64,000 nt of DNA from Branchinecta lynchi. Its lineage: Eukaryota > Arthropoda > Branchiopoda > Anostraca > Branchinectidae. Location of the stretch: positions 16,253,280 to 16,317,279 of the forward strand of contig JAKZAP010000006.1 of the NCBI GenBank assembly GCA_023053575.1, given 5' to 3'. Both the position numbers and the translations under genes were made by a program. This document shows, in pieces, positions 19,177-31,309 of the stretch. The stretch's first letter is position 1. Each line of letters starts with the position of its first letter. A model generated the notes under the pieces. That model saw only the letters and a program-made list of their open reading frames with translations, made no database searches and had not been told where the DNA came from.

Positions 19177-19982
19177 CTAAATACCAATTGGTTTACGAAT
19201 GGATAATTTCAGATTTGATTACAATAGGCTGCCATTATGACACTTAGATGTTAGAACCAGATTATACTTGAACTAGACAACTTTTCTTCTCAAAACTCTG
19301 AGAAAGCAAAATTCCACTGTTAATGGCACCTTTGAATTTATCCGGTTTACAAGGGTTATCATACAGCCAAGTTTAAGCAAGTGCCTACTTAAAATTACTA
19401 TGGCACGGATATAGTATACCATCTTTGCCAGAACTTGACACTATGCAGACTTGGTTCGAAAACTTCTCCATTAATTATGGAGATTCTTTTATCCTTAATC
19501 CACAATATCTTAAGTAACGTTAACGAAGTGGGCTAAGTTTCTTTAGATATGTGTGATCGCAAATCTACTTCTGGAAACATTAGGCACGTAGACAAGACAT
19601 TGGTTATGTGGGATCGCAAAAGTGGATGGGTCTTTTTATGCTTATCAAACGATTTACTGAAGCTGTATGGCACAACGTTTCGTGAAGCATTATCTAAATT
19701 ATTTCATGAAGTATTTTGATAATACAACGTAAGCGTTCGTAAAATGTCTATTTCAATCGATCCAGTCGAGGCATAAAATTCCCTGTTTCACCATATTGTT
19801 TATTTCAATGCAAAAGCTCAAATCTGTCTGGTCTGAGAACTTTCGTTTTCACCCATGTTCAGTTTTTCTCGGTTTAAGGTCAAACTATTCGTCTTTTCCG
19901 AAGAAACTCGACAAACCCTCGGATTCGGCTCAATCCTTTCGCTTCGCCGTCCCTCCTCGAAGTAAAAGTCTCTGACACTTAC

Positions 19983-20131
19983 CTTAGCAGATTTGGATCA
20001 AGCACCCAGTCTTCTACCACCAAGACGATATGACAGACACAGAGCAGAAAGGATATGAGTTGGATAGAATTCATTTCAGCAGCAGCTTCTGAAGAACCAA
20101 ACTCGAGACCAATCTTCTTCTCCCAATCAGC
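19983..20131 (-). CDS. SMG9: SMG9 exon (hydrophobic core strand and VxVxDW motif)
   Basis: Acceptor ...tatttgcag and donor AAG|GTAAGT bound 149 bases on the minus strand. It encodes a charged lead-in, then EMNSIQLISFLLCVCHIV followed by LVVEDW and a short end before the splice. Family members carry EMQSLQ-type sequence, a very hydrophobic strand containing the C-H-V signature, and V-x-DW, in this order and spacing. It starts in phase 0 directly after the previous exon's CAG. It is among the most diagnostic pieces for the gene call. Confidence 0.88.
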
Positions 20132-20259
20132 CTGCAAATAAGTCAAAGCACTCGTTTACCTTGAGTTTACCTTCTCTTCTAGGACGAACACTCGCGATCG
20201 TATATTGTCCGTATACGGACTTAAGGACGTTGGCTTAATTGATTAAAAAAAAAAGATGG

Positions 20260-20560
20260 TTACCAATCAGGAGTGACATAGCATGAAATCTGAGGACCCT
20301 AGCTGGGTGAGGGTGGGCCCTTTTGTCCGAAAATTTGCTAACTTTACCGGGATAGGACCCCTTGGCAGATTTTGTTTCATGCATGGACCCGAGCAACATC
20401 TCACTGATCAGGAAATCACACGGCCGAAATAGCAACTATTTCTATACTGAATACCAAGCCTTCATTTCACAGTATAGGCTCAGCCACTCCATAAGCAACG
20501 GCGTCAGTGGCGGTGCCCCTGATTTCTATAACGGCATAACATTCAAATCTTCATTGTACA
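20260..20560 (+). repeat. Dispersed repeat E, copy 1
   Basis: The block from 'gaaatctgaggaccctagctg' to 'gatttctataacggcat' matches, with modest divergence, the plus-strand block at 62018-62310. Shared phrases include 'ggaccctagctgggtga', 'cccttggcagatttt', 'tttctatactga' and 'gtcggtggcggtgcc'-like text. No coding capacity is evident. It lies in SMG9 intron 3. Confidence 0.75.
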
Positions 20561-20766
20561 AATTTTGCTCTTAGGTTGTGCAAGAAATTGTGAATCAATC
20601 CGTACCGCCTATGGGCACATCGTCCCCAACCGGGGGCGCTATAATCGTAAAGCTTTGGGAAATTTGTACAGCACCTCTGCGCTCCTTCTATACTACTTCA
20701 TTATGGTGTCACTCATGTTCTGTGACAGAAGGAGATTAAAAAGCTGAGATAGTGTTATTTTAAATA

Positions 20767-20910
20767 TGCAAGGCACCTGCTCCACTTGTCGAAATTATGT
20801 CATAACCATACATTGACGGAGAAGTTCAAAATTCAAGATGCAAGTGTTACCCTTTTGGATGTTTCCTCGTCGCTTTCAAAAATCATGGACAACAGGGCCC
20901 AACCAGCGTT
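20767..20910 (+). mobile_element. LINE 3' fragment
   Basis: 'gcacctgctccacttgtcg' and the following 120 bases match, at high identity, the minus-strand LINE near 63110-63265, including 'gttacccttttggatgttt'. This is a small orphan piece of that LINE's C-terminal coding region. It lies in SMG9 intron 3, antisense to the gene. Confidence 0.7.
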
Positions 20911-21989
20911 ATTTTCTGCAGAAAACACATATGCTGCAGAAACTTTACAAAAGCGGACTTTAGGCAATTGTAATACTATGCGCCACAATGTGGGTGGTAA
21001 GTAAGAGGATGGTATGGCTCAGGTCCACTCCTTAAATACTGATGCGCGGTAGCGGCGCTGATGTCAAATTGGTCCATGAGTCTTAAGATTGCGCCAGCCC
21101 AGTGGTCTAAGTCTAACATCGTAGCACTATGAACATGCCACATATTCATCCAGAGTGTTACTTCTCTTTCTCAAGTTCCTATAGTTTACCTGAAACAAGG
21201 TGTAAAAAAGAGGATTGCATTCTAGGTAATATATATGTTGTGTGAGGCACTAAATGGTCGTACCAAATAATGGTAGTTTTGCCTTTAAAAGGTTCCTTCT
21301 GTAGTGAGAGGAACCCCTTCGCTCCCTCACCCAGGAAATGATGCCCAAACCCGCGAAAGTCCCCTGAATCATCGGTTGATTCAAGGGACTCTCGGAAAAC
21401 TCTTTTTCCTGTACTTCGATTCCCTTGCCAAGAATCTTGAGCACTTCATGCTATGAGAGCTCTCAGAAAACGGAAACATCTCAAGAAAAACAGTTAGATA
21501 AAGGACCAAGAGATTGCAGTAAGCAAGTCTGTCGATCTTAAGCCAGACTTACGGTAACATTGTTATAGGGAAATTACAAATGCACGCTCTCCATGTGTTA
21601 AGTAAGTCGTAACGTTTATTAAACCTATACTCGCACTCTAGTTCGTTTGACTCTATAACGCCCTAGGAGATAGACCCCACGAACCTCCTCCACGCTGCCG
21701 AATACTTTAAGGGACCGAGTCCGAAGGTCCATCTGACACTTCCAGTCTCAAATTTATGCGAGCGAAAGATCGCACGGAACCACAGTATAACCGAAAACGC
21801 TCGGTTTGGCTCAGCTAAGCTCGCACAAATGGCAATGGAACGCATTGTGCACTGTGCAGTAAAATTTAACCAGGGTGAGATACGGAATACAGCTTATGGG
21901 TACGTCAAAGGAATTACCAGAATCTGTCCAGAAATGGCTAAACAGGGCGGTGCTACAATAAAAACAAACTTTTACCATTCCCTGAATTT

Positions 21990-23494
21990 TATGAAAATGA
22001 AGGACGTGAAGTAGAATTATATAGCCCATGTCAGAGAGGACTATTTGAAGTTGTGCAGCTTTCGAGTGGAAAGCTCCGTTCTAGCACGCAAGCAGGCAGG
22101 CACCAGTTTCAAATTGAAGATGGACTAAAATCTAGAAGTGTTAGATACATGAGGGAGTTACCCGGCCCCGCAGCCAACATATCTTCTTTGAGTGATAAAT
22201 CGAAAAATTTACAGAAACAAAAAAGTGTTTTTTTCCCACGGGTCCGAAAGTGCTGCCATCTATTGTTTCTACCCATTTCTGTTCGCGATTTCACCTGAGT
22301 TTATCATTCGTTATTTTGCACTTGGGATTGCGGTACAGAAATGGTATCAGATGTGCCTCTTCAACTTTAAAAGTTCTCTCACTGCTAAAGAAATTAGAGC
22401 TTATCCTTTGCTCCTTACTAAGCGGTGACGTTAGAAAGTTGGCCTACGGCAAAAAAGTCAACTTTTGAACTAAGACAGTAGATTTTTTTTGTCAACGGCA
22501 ATCGATAGCCGTTGATGAGCTGATCAAAGTATATGCCATCCACTTTTAGGTACAAAAATTCATTCATGAGATACACCAGTTTGAAAGTTTCAAGGGGTTG
22601 ACAACTTCAGTAGTAAGGAACACACTGAAACCAAAAATAGGCGATACCAGTTGTGAGACTTGAAGGGGACTTGTAAGCAACAGTCGACTGTTACCTCATA
22701 ATCATCTTCGGCAACGAGGAGTTTGCAGCTTTGTTAGTTGGTGTACCTGTTATTTGTTTCCGGTGTATTCGATGGTAAGAACAATTTGGTTCGAATAGTA
22801 AGACGTGCAAGGGACTTGTAGGTAATAATCGGCTGTTATCATCGTCAGCGATGAGGGGTTTACAACTTTTTCTAGCTGGTGTACCCATTATTTGTTTCCG
22901 GTGAACTTGATGTCTATCATGGGAGAGGGACTTGTAAGTAGGAATTGTTTCACGAGGGGCTAGAAATTTTTGCAAATTGGTGCACATTATATTCGATTTC
23001 TATAAATCTGACGGTGCGAAAGTTTGTATCGATGGTCTATCGCTGTAACCTAGGATTAACTGTTTACGCTACAGGTACAAACAATAATGTAGAGGTAGTT
23101 TCGTAATAATTAATAGTGTAATCTATGTTATTTCAATCCTGAAAAGTTACGGATAGCTTTATAATACCAACTAGATTGTATAAGATATTGTTCCAAATTT
23201 TAATCCGTCACGATGTCTACGGTTGAAAAGGAGAAAGTTCAACTGACTGCAAAGTCAATTTAGTCGCTTCTTCCGATATTCTTTTGTTGTTGTTTTTACA
23301 ACGCTGAAGAATAGCTTCTGATCATGTGATTATTCTTTTTTAAACATACCGTTTTAAAAGCTTCGATAAGTTGACAACGAACATTTAACCGACAGCGAAG
23401 AAACAAAACCAAGCAACACTTTGGTCGGCGAAAGCCGGTCAAAGGTTGCCGCAACACTTCACATTGCCCAGGCAACGTAGGTCAAGTTTTAAAT
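21990..23494 (+). repeat. Dispersed repeat B, copy 1 (Helitron-like candidate)
   Basis: Collinear with the reverse complement of 53297-55120. Both share the cysteine-poor segment around 'gtgctgccatctattgtttc', internal units 'cacttgtaag...tggtgtacc...ttatttgtttccgg' repeated two or three times, and an end containing 'ggcgaa(a)gccgg' and 'gcaacgtaggtc'. The right end reads CAACGTAGGTCAAG. No protein is encoded. The copy sits in SMG9 intron 3. Confidence 0.75.
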
Positions 23495-24111
23495 TTTGCT
23501 TAGACCCATAAGTTCTCTAGTTTCGTTCAATATCCTTATGTTTCTACTTCGTTCAATCTGGAATTTCCTGACTGTCAACCAGATCCGTATCCAGGAATTT
23601 ATTTCGGGGGGGGGGGGTCCTTTCGGGTTTTTTTTGCTAGCGGGTCGCACAAAAAAGTACAAAAAAGACGCAGATCATAGGGAAAAGCCTATAAAATGAG
23701 TATTTTGGTATGTTTCGAGGGGGGGAGGGGTCAACCCCCTAACCCCCCCCCCCTCCCCTGGATACAGCCTTGCTGTCAACTCATATGTTATATCTCGCCT
23801 TCTGTAACGCTAGCTGCAGAAAAAGCAGGGATAAGTCGCGTACCTGGAAGCCAGGGAAATGAAGGGGGAGACTCGGATTGGGCTGAGGGCTATGTTATCA
23901 CGGTTTCGGCCCCTGAGGTCTAGTAGCGGTAACCGTGTCTGTTGCCAAAATTTCTTCCGAATGGTATGGATAAGTTTGATATCATCTAGAAACACAAAGA
24001 TTATTTTTGGACTCATTCTGAAGCTTAGCCAAGGGTCTAAGGAGGGCGGAAGGGCGTCCTCCGAAAGGGGAGTCGCAGCTCCACGAACAACCGCGTTACC
24101 GAATTTCTCAC

Positions 24112-24259
24112 CTGTATATCCTTGTACATGACCGAAGACGACAGTACTGGCTGGCAATCCAATATAATAGTTCGCTCTGGGGTGATATACACGTCAATAC
24201 CAATAGTTTTATGGGCTCCCACTTCGATATCAGCCTGTGACTGTACAGGGAAAAGCATC
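24112..24259 (-). CDS. SMG9: SMG9 exon (TxGID...QPxLS region)
   Basis: Acceptor ...ctgtcttttcag and donor CAG|GTGAGA bound 148 bases on the minus strand. It encodes MLFPVQSQ, then TIGIDVYITPERTIILD, then CQPVLSSSV. The family pattern is T-x-GID-x(2)-[IV]T-x-ER-x(2)-LD-x-QP-[IV]LS, matched throughout. This is the switch/G3-like region of the nucleotide-binding fold. The first codon (AG|G) is shared with the donor of the exon at 28346-28526. It ends in phase 0 and continues into the exon at 19983-20131. Confidence 0.9.
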
Positions 24260-24379
24260 CTGAAAAGACAGGGATGTTAAAACAAGGCCACAAGTCTTGG
24301 GCTCCTGGACAATAGCGCATTATCTATACCGTTTGGGAGAGGACGACTGCGAGAATATTTAAATTATTTTAAAAAATTT

Positions 24380-25875
24380 CCAAAGAAATAACAGTTACGT
24401 TTTTGGGATCCCAAAACGTAAGTGGAGGGATACCTATGACATCGCAAAAGTTGTCCGTCTGTCCGTCCGTCCGTCCGTCCGTCCGTCCGTCCGTCTGTCC
24501 GTCCGTCCGTCCGTCCGTCCGTCCGTCTGTCCGTCCGTCTGTAAGCACGATAACTCTCGAAGGGAACGAGATATTTTGATGAAACTTGGTGTGAGGGTTC
24601 GTTGGGTCGTCGGACCAGTCAAGTTCGTAGATGGGCTTTGTAGCTCTACATTTAGGGGTGGGGGAGGGGATTCAAATTAAGGGACAAACAAAATATTTTG
24701 AAACAGCTAATGTGATAGTCGATTATGGGGTAAGAAGACATGCTGAACACGATGGTGAAAACCATTTTGTCATCGGACAAGTAGTTCGCCCGGAATCCGG
24801 CCAAAACCGGAAAGTTTGTTGAAAGTAAAAGTTTTATTTGAAGTTGATTAGATGTTCGATTTAGGGGTAGGAAGACATGCTGAAGACGATGGTGAAAATT
24901 ATTTTCTCGACGGACAAGTATTTCGCCCGGAATCCGGCCCAAACCGGAAAGTTTGTTGAAAGTAAAAGTTTTATTTGAAGTTGATTAGATGTTCGATTTA
25001 GAGGTAGGAAGACATGCTGAAGACGATGGTGAAAATTATTTTCTCGACGGATAAGTATTTCGCCCGGAATCCGTCCCAAACCGGAAAGTTTGTTGAAAGT
25101 AAAAGTTTTATTTGAAGTTGATTAGATGTTCGATTTAGAGGTAGGAAGACATGCTGAAGACGATGGTGAAAACTATTTTCTCGACGGACAAGTATTTCGA
25201 CCGGAATCCGGCCCAAACCGGAAAGTTTGTCAAAATAAAAAGTTTTATTTGGAGTTGATTAGATGTTCGATTTAGGGCAAGAAGACATGCTGAACACTTA
25301 TGTGAAAACAATTTTCTACCCGGACATGTTTTTCGTCCGGAATCCGGCCAAAACCGGAAATCTGTTGGAAGTCAAAGTTTTATTTCTAGTTGATTAGATA
25401 AGGGATTTAGGGGTAAGAAGAGATGCCGAGTCCCTGTATGACAATCATATTTTACCCGGACATATAGTTCGACCGGAATCCGGCTGGAATCGGAAAATTT
25501 GTTATAATCTAAATTTCTATTTGAAGTTGATTAGATGTTCATTACTGGGGAAAAAAGATACCCTGATTTCTTCTTTGAGCTTTCTTTTTTCGCCGGACAA
25601 GTAGTTCTGGAGTTCGGCCGGAACCGGGAAATTGGCAGAAGTGGCAGGAAGTTTTCGTCAAAACAGATATGACTTATAGGGGTAAACACGCATGCTGAAT
25701 CCAAATCTGAACTTGGTTTTCTCAGGTGATTAGCTATTTGGCCTTAATCTGTTTCTGAATTTTAAATGTAAAAATGTTCAAGGAGTCTGGCGAAGACTGG
25801 ATCTGGCTAAGACAAGACCCAGTTGTCTGGATCAGATAGTGAATTTTTGGGATCCCATCGAAGCCTTTGGTCTTG
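24380..25875 (+). repeat. Dispersed repeat C, copy 1, with 137-bp tandem units
   Basis: It begins at a palindrome TTTTGGGATCCCAAAA (24399) and ends at TTTTTGGGATCCCA near 25853. Between them is a CCGT microsatellite, then about six units that each carry 'gttgattagatgttcgattta', 'aagacatgctga' and 'ccggaatccgg'. Units starting near 24829, 24966 and 25103 are exactly 137 bp apart and nearly identical; outer ones are diverged. The inverse copy is at 35330-36175. The near-identical 70-96 codon minus-strand ORFs here come from the tandem unit. It lies in SMG9 intron 2. Confidence 0.8.
24455..24542 (+). repeat. (CCGT)n microsatellite
   Basis: About 22 tetranucleotide units, CCGT with occasional CTGT, inside repeat C. 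The inverse copy of repeat C carries only a short GGAC stretch at 36090-36115, so this array has expanded here. Confidence 0.9.
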
Positions 25876-25879
25876 TTTA

Positions 25880-28015
25880 TCTGAATTCTCCCTGCGATGC
25901 TCCTATCTATTCTCCTATTTCGCGTTTTCTTACTATTGAAATGAGTCAAATTCTCCTTTTCTTGCATTTTGGTCAGAAACTGAGTAGTTGCTCCGATAGT
26001 CAATTCTCGACTCTCTTTTTTTTTTTTTTTTTATCAATCAATCAAGTTTAATCCGAATAGCTAAAAGCTAGAAAAAGCTCTTTCTCAGTTCTTCTTCCTG
26101 ACTGATAAAAAAATGGGGGATGTTCAATCCGCATGGGTGGCAAAATTAGCGTTTTTGTCAAAGCGAGGACGGAGGAGCGAGAAGAGCAAGACGTGCGCAA
26201 GCGCTCAAGCGTGGAGTGTGAAAGTAAAATGTTTATCACATTTTATACCAACAGCATTAGAAGGAACCCATCAAGTATTGAAATAAACTAATCTGAAATC
26301 ATCCCACTTTAAAAGGTTTTAATATAAACAAAGCGCATGCAGATTGAAGATGTTGCAAGAACAGTTTCAGTTTCAATACCTCTTTTCAATTAGCAAGGTA
26401 ATAACAACTCGACCAAATCATAGCAGCCTAATAGGTGAAAGCCGAAGCTGCTACAGCGCTCGCAAGAGTGGATTGTTCACAAATGAACACTCCACTAAAA
26501 ACGGTAATTTCTACGAGAGCCGAGAATTCAGAAGCGAGAACTGAGAATTCAGATAAAAAATGGAACTAATGACTCTCTTCTTAAAAGGAGTATTTGTGCT
26601 GAGCAGAGGTTTATTTCGCGGAAACCAACAGGGAGCGAGAGGGCGTCGTCCCAAGCCCCCTTCCGATTCTTTAATATACTTCTTACATTGGAGACACTGA
26701 AAATACTTATGTGATTATGACAACATACGAACGATAAATAACAATATATTCCCGAAGACTGATGTAACAAAATATTTATATTCCCTCCTCCCCTCCCGTC
26801 ATCCGTGCGTCGGTACGAGAGGAACACTGGCAATCAGGTTTTGCCGCAGCCTGCCAATTCGTCAACCCAATTTTTACAGTTTCATTTCAACATTTATTTC
26901 AGGCTATATCTTGTGAAGTGTATTAGTTAATGTGTTGTTGTTTTGTGTATTTCGAAATATATAATTCACTTCTTCTAGCTTTAAGCTATTTGGAATTAAA
27001 TTTGAATTTGATTGATTTTGTATAAAGGGTATATAATTTCATGGGTAGCTCTGGGCTCCCTTAGACATCCTGGGGAGGCAGCTGCCCCCCTCCCCCCTAA
27101 ATAACCCCCTGGTATCGCATTTGTTATCCACTTTCTTCCCACTTATTACAGATCCAGAACTTTTAGGTGGGATCGCCCCAGCCCACTGCCCCTAGCACCC
27201 CAGCCCCCTATCCCTAACCGACAACATAATGTAAACTGGTTATGGACCAGAGGTAGGGACTGATTTATGGACGTAACCTAGGCTTTCCGGGATTAGTCTA
27301 CTTTGGGAATTCGTTTGTTTAACCAATAAAAATTCCGTCCTCTGTCTTACAGCACACGAGTGGCACAATTACATCCGCTGGTAAGCATTGGTGTCCTGAC
27401 TAATTAACTGTTATTCAGGGGGAGAAGAACATACAGTTTGCAACTTTACTAGCCTATCAAATGTTGTAATATCTCCGTTGGCTTTGGCTATTTTTCAGGG
27501 TATGACGAGTAAACCTACATTTCTACGTATGGTCAGTACAATGTTAGAAGTTTCATTCCAGATAACACAAGAATGGGCAGTTTCAAGAGATAACACCTGG
27601 GAGGTTGTCTGTTACGAATTTGCAAATGCTATGCATCAAACGTTATCCAGAACGAGAATTGCTCAAAAGGGCCAAAAACTGCCAAGAAAACAACCGCAGA
27701 TTTTTCAAATATGATAAACAGAAAAGTTAGCATTTATTCCTTCCGACGGTGTTTCAGCTCTTCTTGAGCGTGTTCCATCCTACCTGCCGTGGTTACTACG
27801 CATGACGTCACGAATTCTGGCTTTTTGCTGTCAAGGCTGGAACGATTTTTCTTTCCAGCAGAATATCATGCCACGGGCGAATCCGACCAATCACGTTACA
27901 GAGATCCGTAGTTACTACGCTTACTACGCTCCCGAGCGTAACTAATAGTTACTATTTGTAGATGGGGGGAACACGCTCCTTGTATACATAACATTCAAAG
28001 CGCAACGTTTTCAAT
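25880..28015. other. SMG9 intron 2, no gene found
   Basis: The stretch has a poly-T run (26011-26031), a short plus ORF around 26113 beginning MGDVQSAW with no recognised domain, and diverged A/T-rich DNA. It also has a C-rich patch at 27085-27220 and a short GC-rich segment at 27780-27980 with 'ttactacgc' repeats. None supports a gene. Confidence 0.5.
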
Positions 28016-28200
28016 TCAAATTCAAATATTTTATTGACCTCCAAGATCGGAGAGTATAAAATGAAACAAATACAAACAAATTGGCACAACATGTAATACT
28101 ACAAAAAAAAACAATCTAGCCAAATAATACTAGATATACAAAAAAAAATTAAATTATACACACGCGTTAAACTATATTAACTCTTTAACCGCTAAATATA
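28016..28200 (-). repeat. Retroelement 3' tail
   Basis: On the minus strand, A/T-rich sequence leads to a GGTCAATAAAAT-like polyadenylation motif and then repeats of GAATTT/TTGAA at 28012-28035. This is the usual look of a LINE 3' end. No coding part is preserved. Confidence 0.45.
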
Positions 28201-28345
28201 GGTTATGAGTAAGAGAAGACGTTTGCAAGGTCATAACAGGTAACATCATAGGTGTTCATCCTCGAAAACTGCGCATCCTTGTGGTATCCGTTACGAAACT
28301 TCTGACAGTGTAGCCTATCGCAAAACCTTGTGAAACAAAATTTAC

Positions 28346-28526
28346 CTTTTTGCTTCCGGAACACATGGCCCAAAAACAGATGAAAGCACATGAGATTTCC
28401 CTGAACCTTGCGATCCAATGCAGCCAACAACCAGAAAATCTTGTTGCTCCTGTAGAAAATGGGCCAGTGAATTGCTGAATAACAAACTATCATCAAGCAA
28501 TTTGACTGGAAGCTCTTTCTTCTCTC
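28346..28526 (-). CDS. SMG9: SMG9 exon with the P-loop (G1 motif)
   Basis: Acceptor ...ttttctttccag and donor AAG|GTAAAT bound 181 bases on the minus strand. It encodes PVKLLDDS, a helix, then DFLVVGCIGSQGSGKSHV. The Walker A sequence GSQGSGKS sits at the end of a hydrophobic strand, as in SMG9 (family form GxxGxGKS preceded by VLVVG). SMG9 forms a heterodimer with SMG8 that binds and restrains the SMG1 kinase, which phosphorylates UPF1 in nonsense-mediated decay. The first codon (G|GA) joins the probable first exon and the last (AG|G) joins the exon at 24112-24259. Confidence 0.9.
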
Positions 28527-28676
28527 CTGGAAAGAAAATAAAAATTTTAATTGAAAACGGTGTGCAGAACAATTAATTCAAATTCAAACTTGATTTCATC
28601 GCCATATCTCTTTCATTACAAATAAAAAATAGCACTCGTCTTTTCAATGACATATAATATAACAAGTCAGCCATTA

Positions 28677-30039
28677 CAGTAGGGGAGTGGGTAGAGGTCT
28701 GGGACACAAGACCATAGCGTCAAAACTGAGTGAGCTAAAACATTGTGCAATGGATCAAACTTTAGCTGAGGGATTCGGCTAAGATTCTTAATTTTTTTAA
28801 TATTTTTCTCCTTCTGTATTTTTTAGTATTAGGAAAAAAATGACACCGTCTGTTTTGTCCCAATGCTTGAGGACCGGTGGAGGTCTGGGATATAATGGTG
28901 GGGTGGATTGAGACACAATGTACTGGGACTTCGCTTATGTAAAGAAAAGGAATTAAACAGAAAAACACAACCAAATACCATAAATATAGAGATTTTATAC
29001 GAGATAGTATTCTTCTGCAAAACTATAAATCCCTGCACTGGAAGTTGGAGTGGACAGCTTCAACAACCGTAGCTTTCAGCTCAAGTGATTCCACTTATAT
29101 CATGACACACGTTGTTTGAGGCTGAAAGCTATTTCATGATATTAATATGCAGGTCCAGTGAAAACGCTGTCGCTGATTGTTTCACACGACTGCTTTATCA
29201 ATGCGAAGACTTTATCCATGAATATACTGAACTGAGTTACACAGGGAATACGAGAGAACGACTGTCAAAGTATAATCGACAATAGGCCTGCAAATGTCGA
29301 GCCTAGTCGACACGACGGATATGCAGCGTGGACAGCGATGGTGGCAATTCAGTACAATCTATTCAGTGTAATACAAACTTTAGTTTTAAGAGGAACAAGA
29401 AGTGTAACCCAGGACATTACGAAATGGCTTCGGCTAAACTAAGGATATTACAGCGGCAAGTGCTGTTGAAGAGTTGTAACACCTTCAAAACATTTTCCGT
29501 AAATCATAGCTTATTATACGGCCAATGAAAGTAAAAATGAGAAGTAGAGACGGACATAAATATTGAGTCTTCATCAGTTTGTCGCTTTGAGGAGGTATGG
29601 GACATAGTGCCCCAATCGTATTGACTTTGGGGCCGCGTGTCCCAATGCTCCTGTACCATGTCCCAGTCCTCCTCGGACGGTCAAATTTCAGTTTTTTCAC
29701 AAAATGTCAGAAGATGGCAGCAGTACAATAAAAACAAAGGGGCTAGTGTTTGCAGCATTGACCTAGCTATGAAACAAAACAACAACGAAAATCTAGACTC
29801 GAAAGACAAAGACTTGCCTCGGGTGTAAAGTCAGCACAAGATCCAGGAAATGACCACGAAAAACTTACTTTTGAAAAATCTCTGAAATGAAAGTTATAGT
29901 GACTGAATGTTATCTGACTAAAGTGGCCACTAGTTAGTGCTTATTCAGTCCAATACTCAGAATTTTCCCATCAGCTGGATTCAAGAAAGTACACGTGTCC
30001 CATACCTACTTGTGTCCCAGACCTCCACCGGCTACCCTA
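28677..30039. mobile_element. TIR element with internal GGGACAC repeats, in SMG9 intron 1
   Basis: The ends form imperfect terminal inverted repeats of about 31-34 bp that share GAGGTCTGGGACACAAG. The left starts CAGTAGGGGAG and the right ends GGCTACCCTA. TTA flanks both sides (28674-28676 and 30040-30042), a possible 3-bp target duplication. Inside, 'gtctggga' and 'tgtcccaatgctcc' phrases recur near 28870 and 29585-29670. No transposase is encoded, so it would be non-autonomous. The superfamily is not assigned. Confidence 0.6.
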
Positions 30040-30909
30040 TTACAAAATCACAAGTCATTTACAGCGTTAAAACTGAAATTCATAGTGAACATGGCACAAA
30101 TAACTTTAAAACTTTTCGCTTGAATGAGTAGCTGGGACTCTGGGGCTAAGCTTCATTTAAGGAAATAGACAGATTGGGAGGAGCAACTCCGCCTAACAAT
30201 GGCCTACGTCTTTCCAGCATCGATGACAAACGAAATCTAACCGATACAAATCACCAATTCCCAAAATAGTTTCTTCTCCAATGTCATCAAAAAGGGCATA
30301 ACGAGGAGCCAATAATATTTCTTACATGGTTTACTTAGTCACCAACGCATTTCAATAACTATCCTTGACCGTAGCGATCCGTTTTCCCTTTATTTATGGC
30401 CACCTATATTCATGAAAAGATTCAGTATTCATCGAAGTCCTTTTTTTCTCTCATAAGACCATATTAATTTATCTGTCTACAGCAGAGCCCCAACTACTTT
30501 TATAGCAGCTTGCCGTCATCTAGCGAAAATCGAGGAAACTAAGTTGGATGAATATTCGCCGAGAAATCATTCTGGTTGAACATACTTTCGAACGACAGCG
30601 AAAAACAGATCATGGGCCCTTGGTCAAACCAAGCAGAGTGATGCATTTAGTTCCAAGCTAACAAGCACCACCAACTAAAATAAACTTCTATAGTGAAACT
30701 TGGCCACTGAAATTTGGCATTATTGTGGCATTTCCTACTCGCAAGTATTTTTAAGACTTTATTACCCTTACCAGAGTAGAAATTGGCAGAATTTCATCAA
30801 TTGAGTGAGATTAACCTACAGACTTCAGAGAACATTTTTCTTGTCGAAATCTCCCAGGAGAAAGTATTTCAAGATTACTAACATCTTCCCAAGGTAGACT
30901 ACAACCTAC

Positions 30910-31234
30910 CTTCTGTATTAGTAATGCTTTCCACATCTACAGCACCAGAATTCACTGATTTCTCTGTGGCTTCTTCTGATCCTCTGTCTTTTTTCGATAC
31001 TTCCTTCTCAACTGACAAAGATCCTTTCCTAGCTGGTGACAATGTAACCGAAGAAGTTACTTCTTCAGGACTGAAAAGGGTCTTAGGCTCTCCAGCAGCT
31101 GGTCGCCTTTGAAGCAGCATTGGCTTGGCAGCAGACCCAGGGGTTGATATTTGCTCTTCTTGAGATGGGGGGAATTTTTCTCTGCTTCTTTCCAACTCAG
31201 GCCGTGGTCTTCGACTAGAGTTTCGTCCTGACAT
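30910..31234 (-). CDS. SMG9: SMG9 probable first coding exon
   Basis: An ATG at 31234 opens 325 bases of low-complexity coding sequence on the minus strand, ending at GAAG|GTAGGT. The protein is basic and disordered (MSGRNSSRRPRPELERSREK...) with AAKPMLLQRRP, which recalls the KP-[IV]-x-L repeats of the disordered N-terminus in other SMG9 proteins. The last codon (G|GA, Gly) joins the P-loop exon in phase. Similarity is weak, as expected for this region, so the call rests mostly on position, strand and splice phase. Confidence 0.62.
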
Positions 31235-31309
31235 GGCAACTGACAGAAAGGAAAGTTTTGCGTCAGTTTTGCGTAGACCGAGATTCTAAATTACATCACA
31301 AGGATTTAC

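Noticed and set aside
24690..25560. CRISPR-like spaced repeats
   Set aside because: The whole 137-bp unit is repeated, with no unique spacers and no cas genes; the context is a eukaryotic dispersed repeat.
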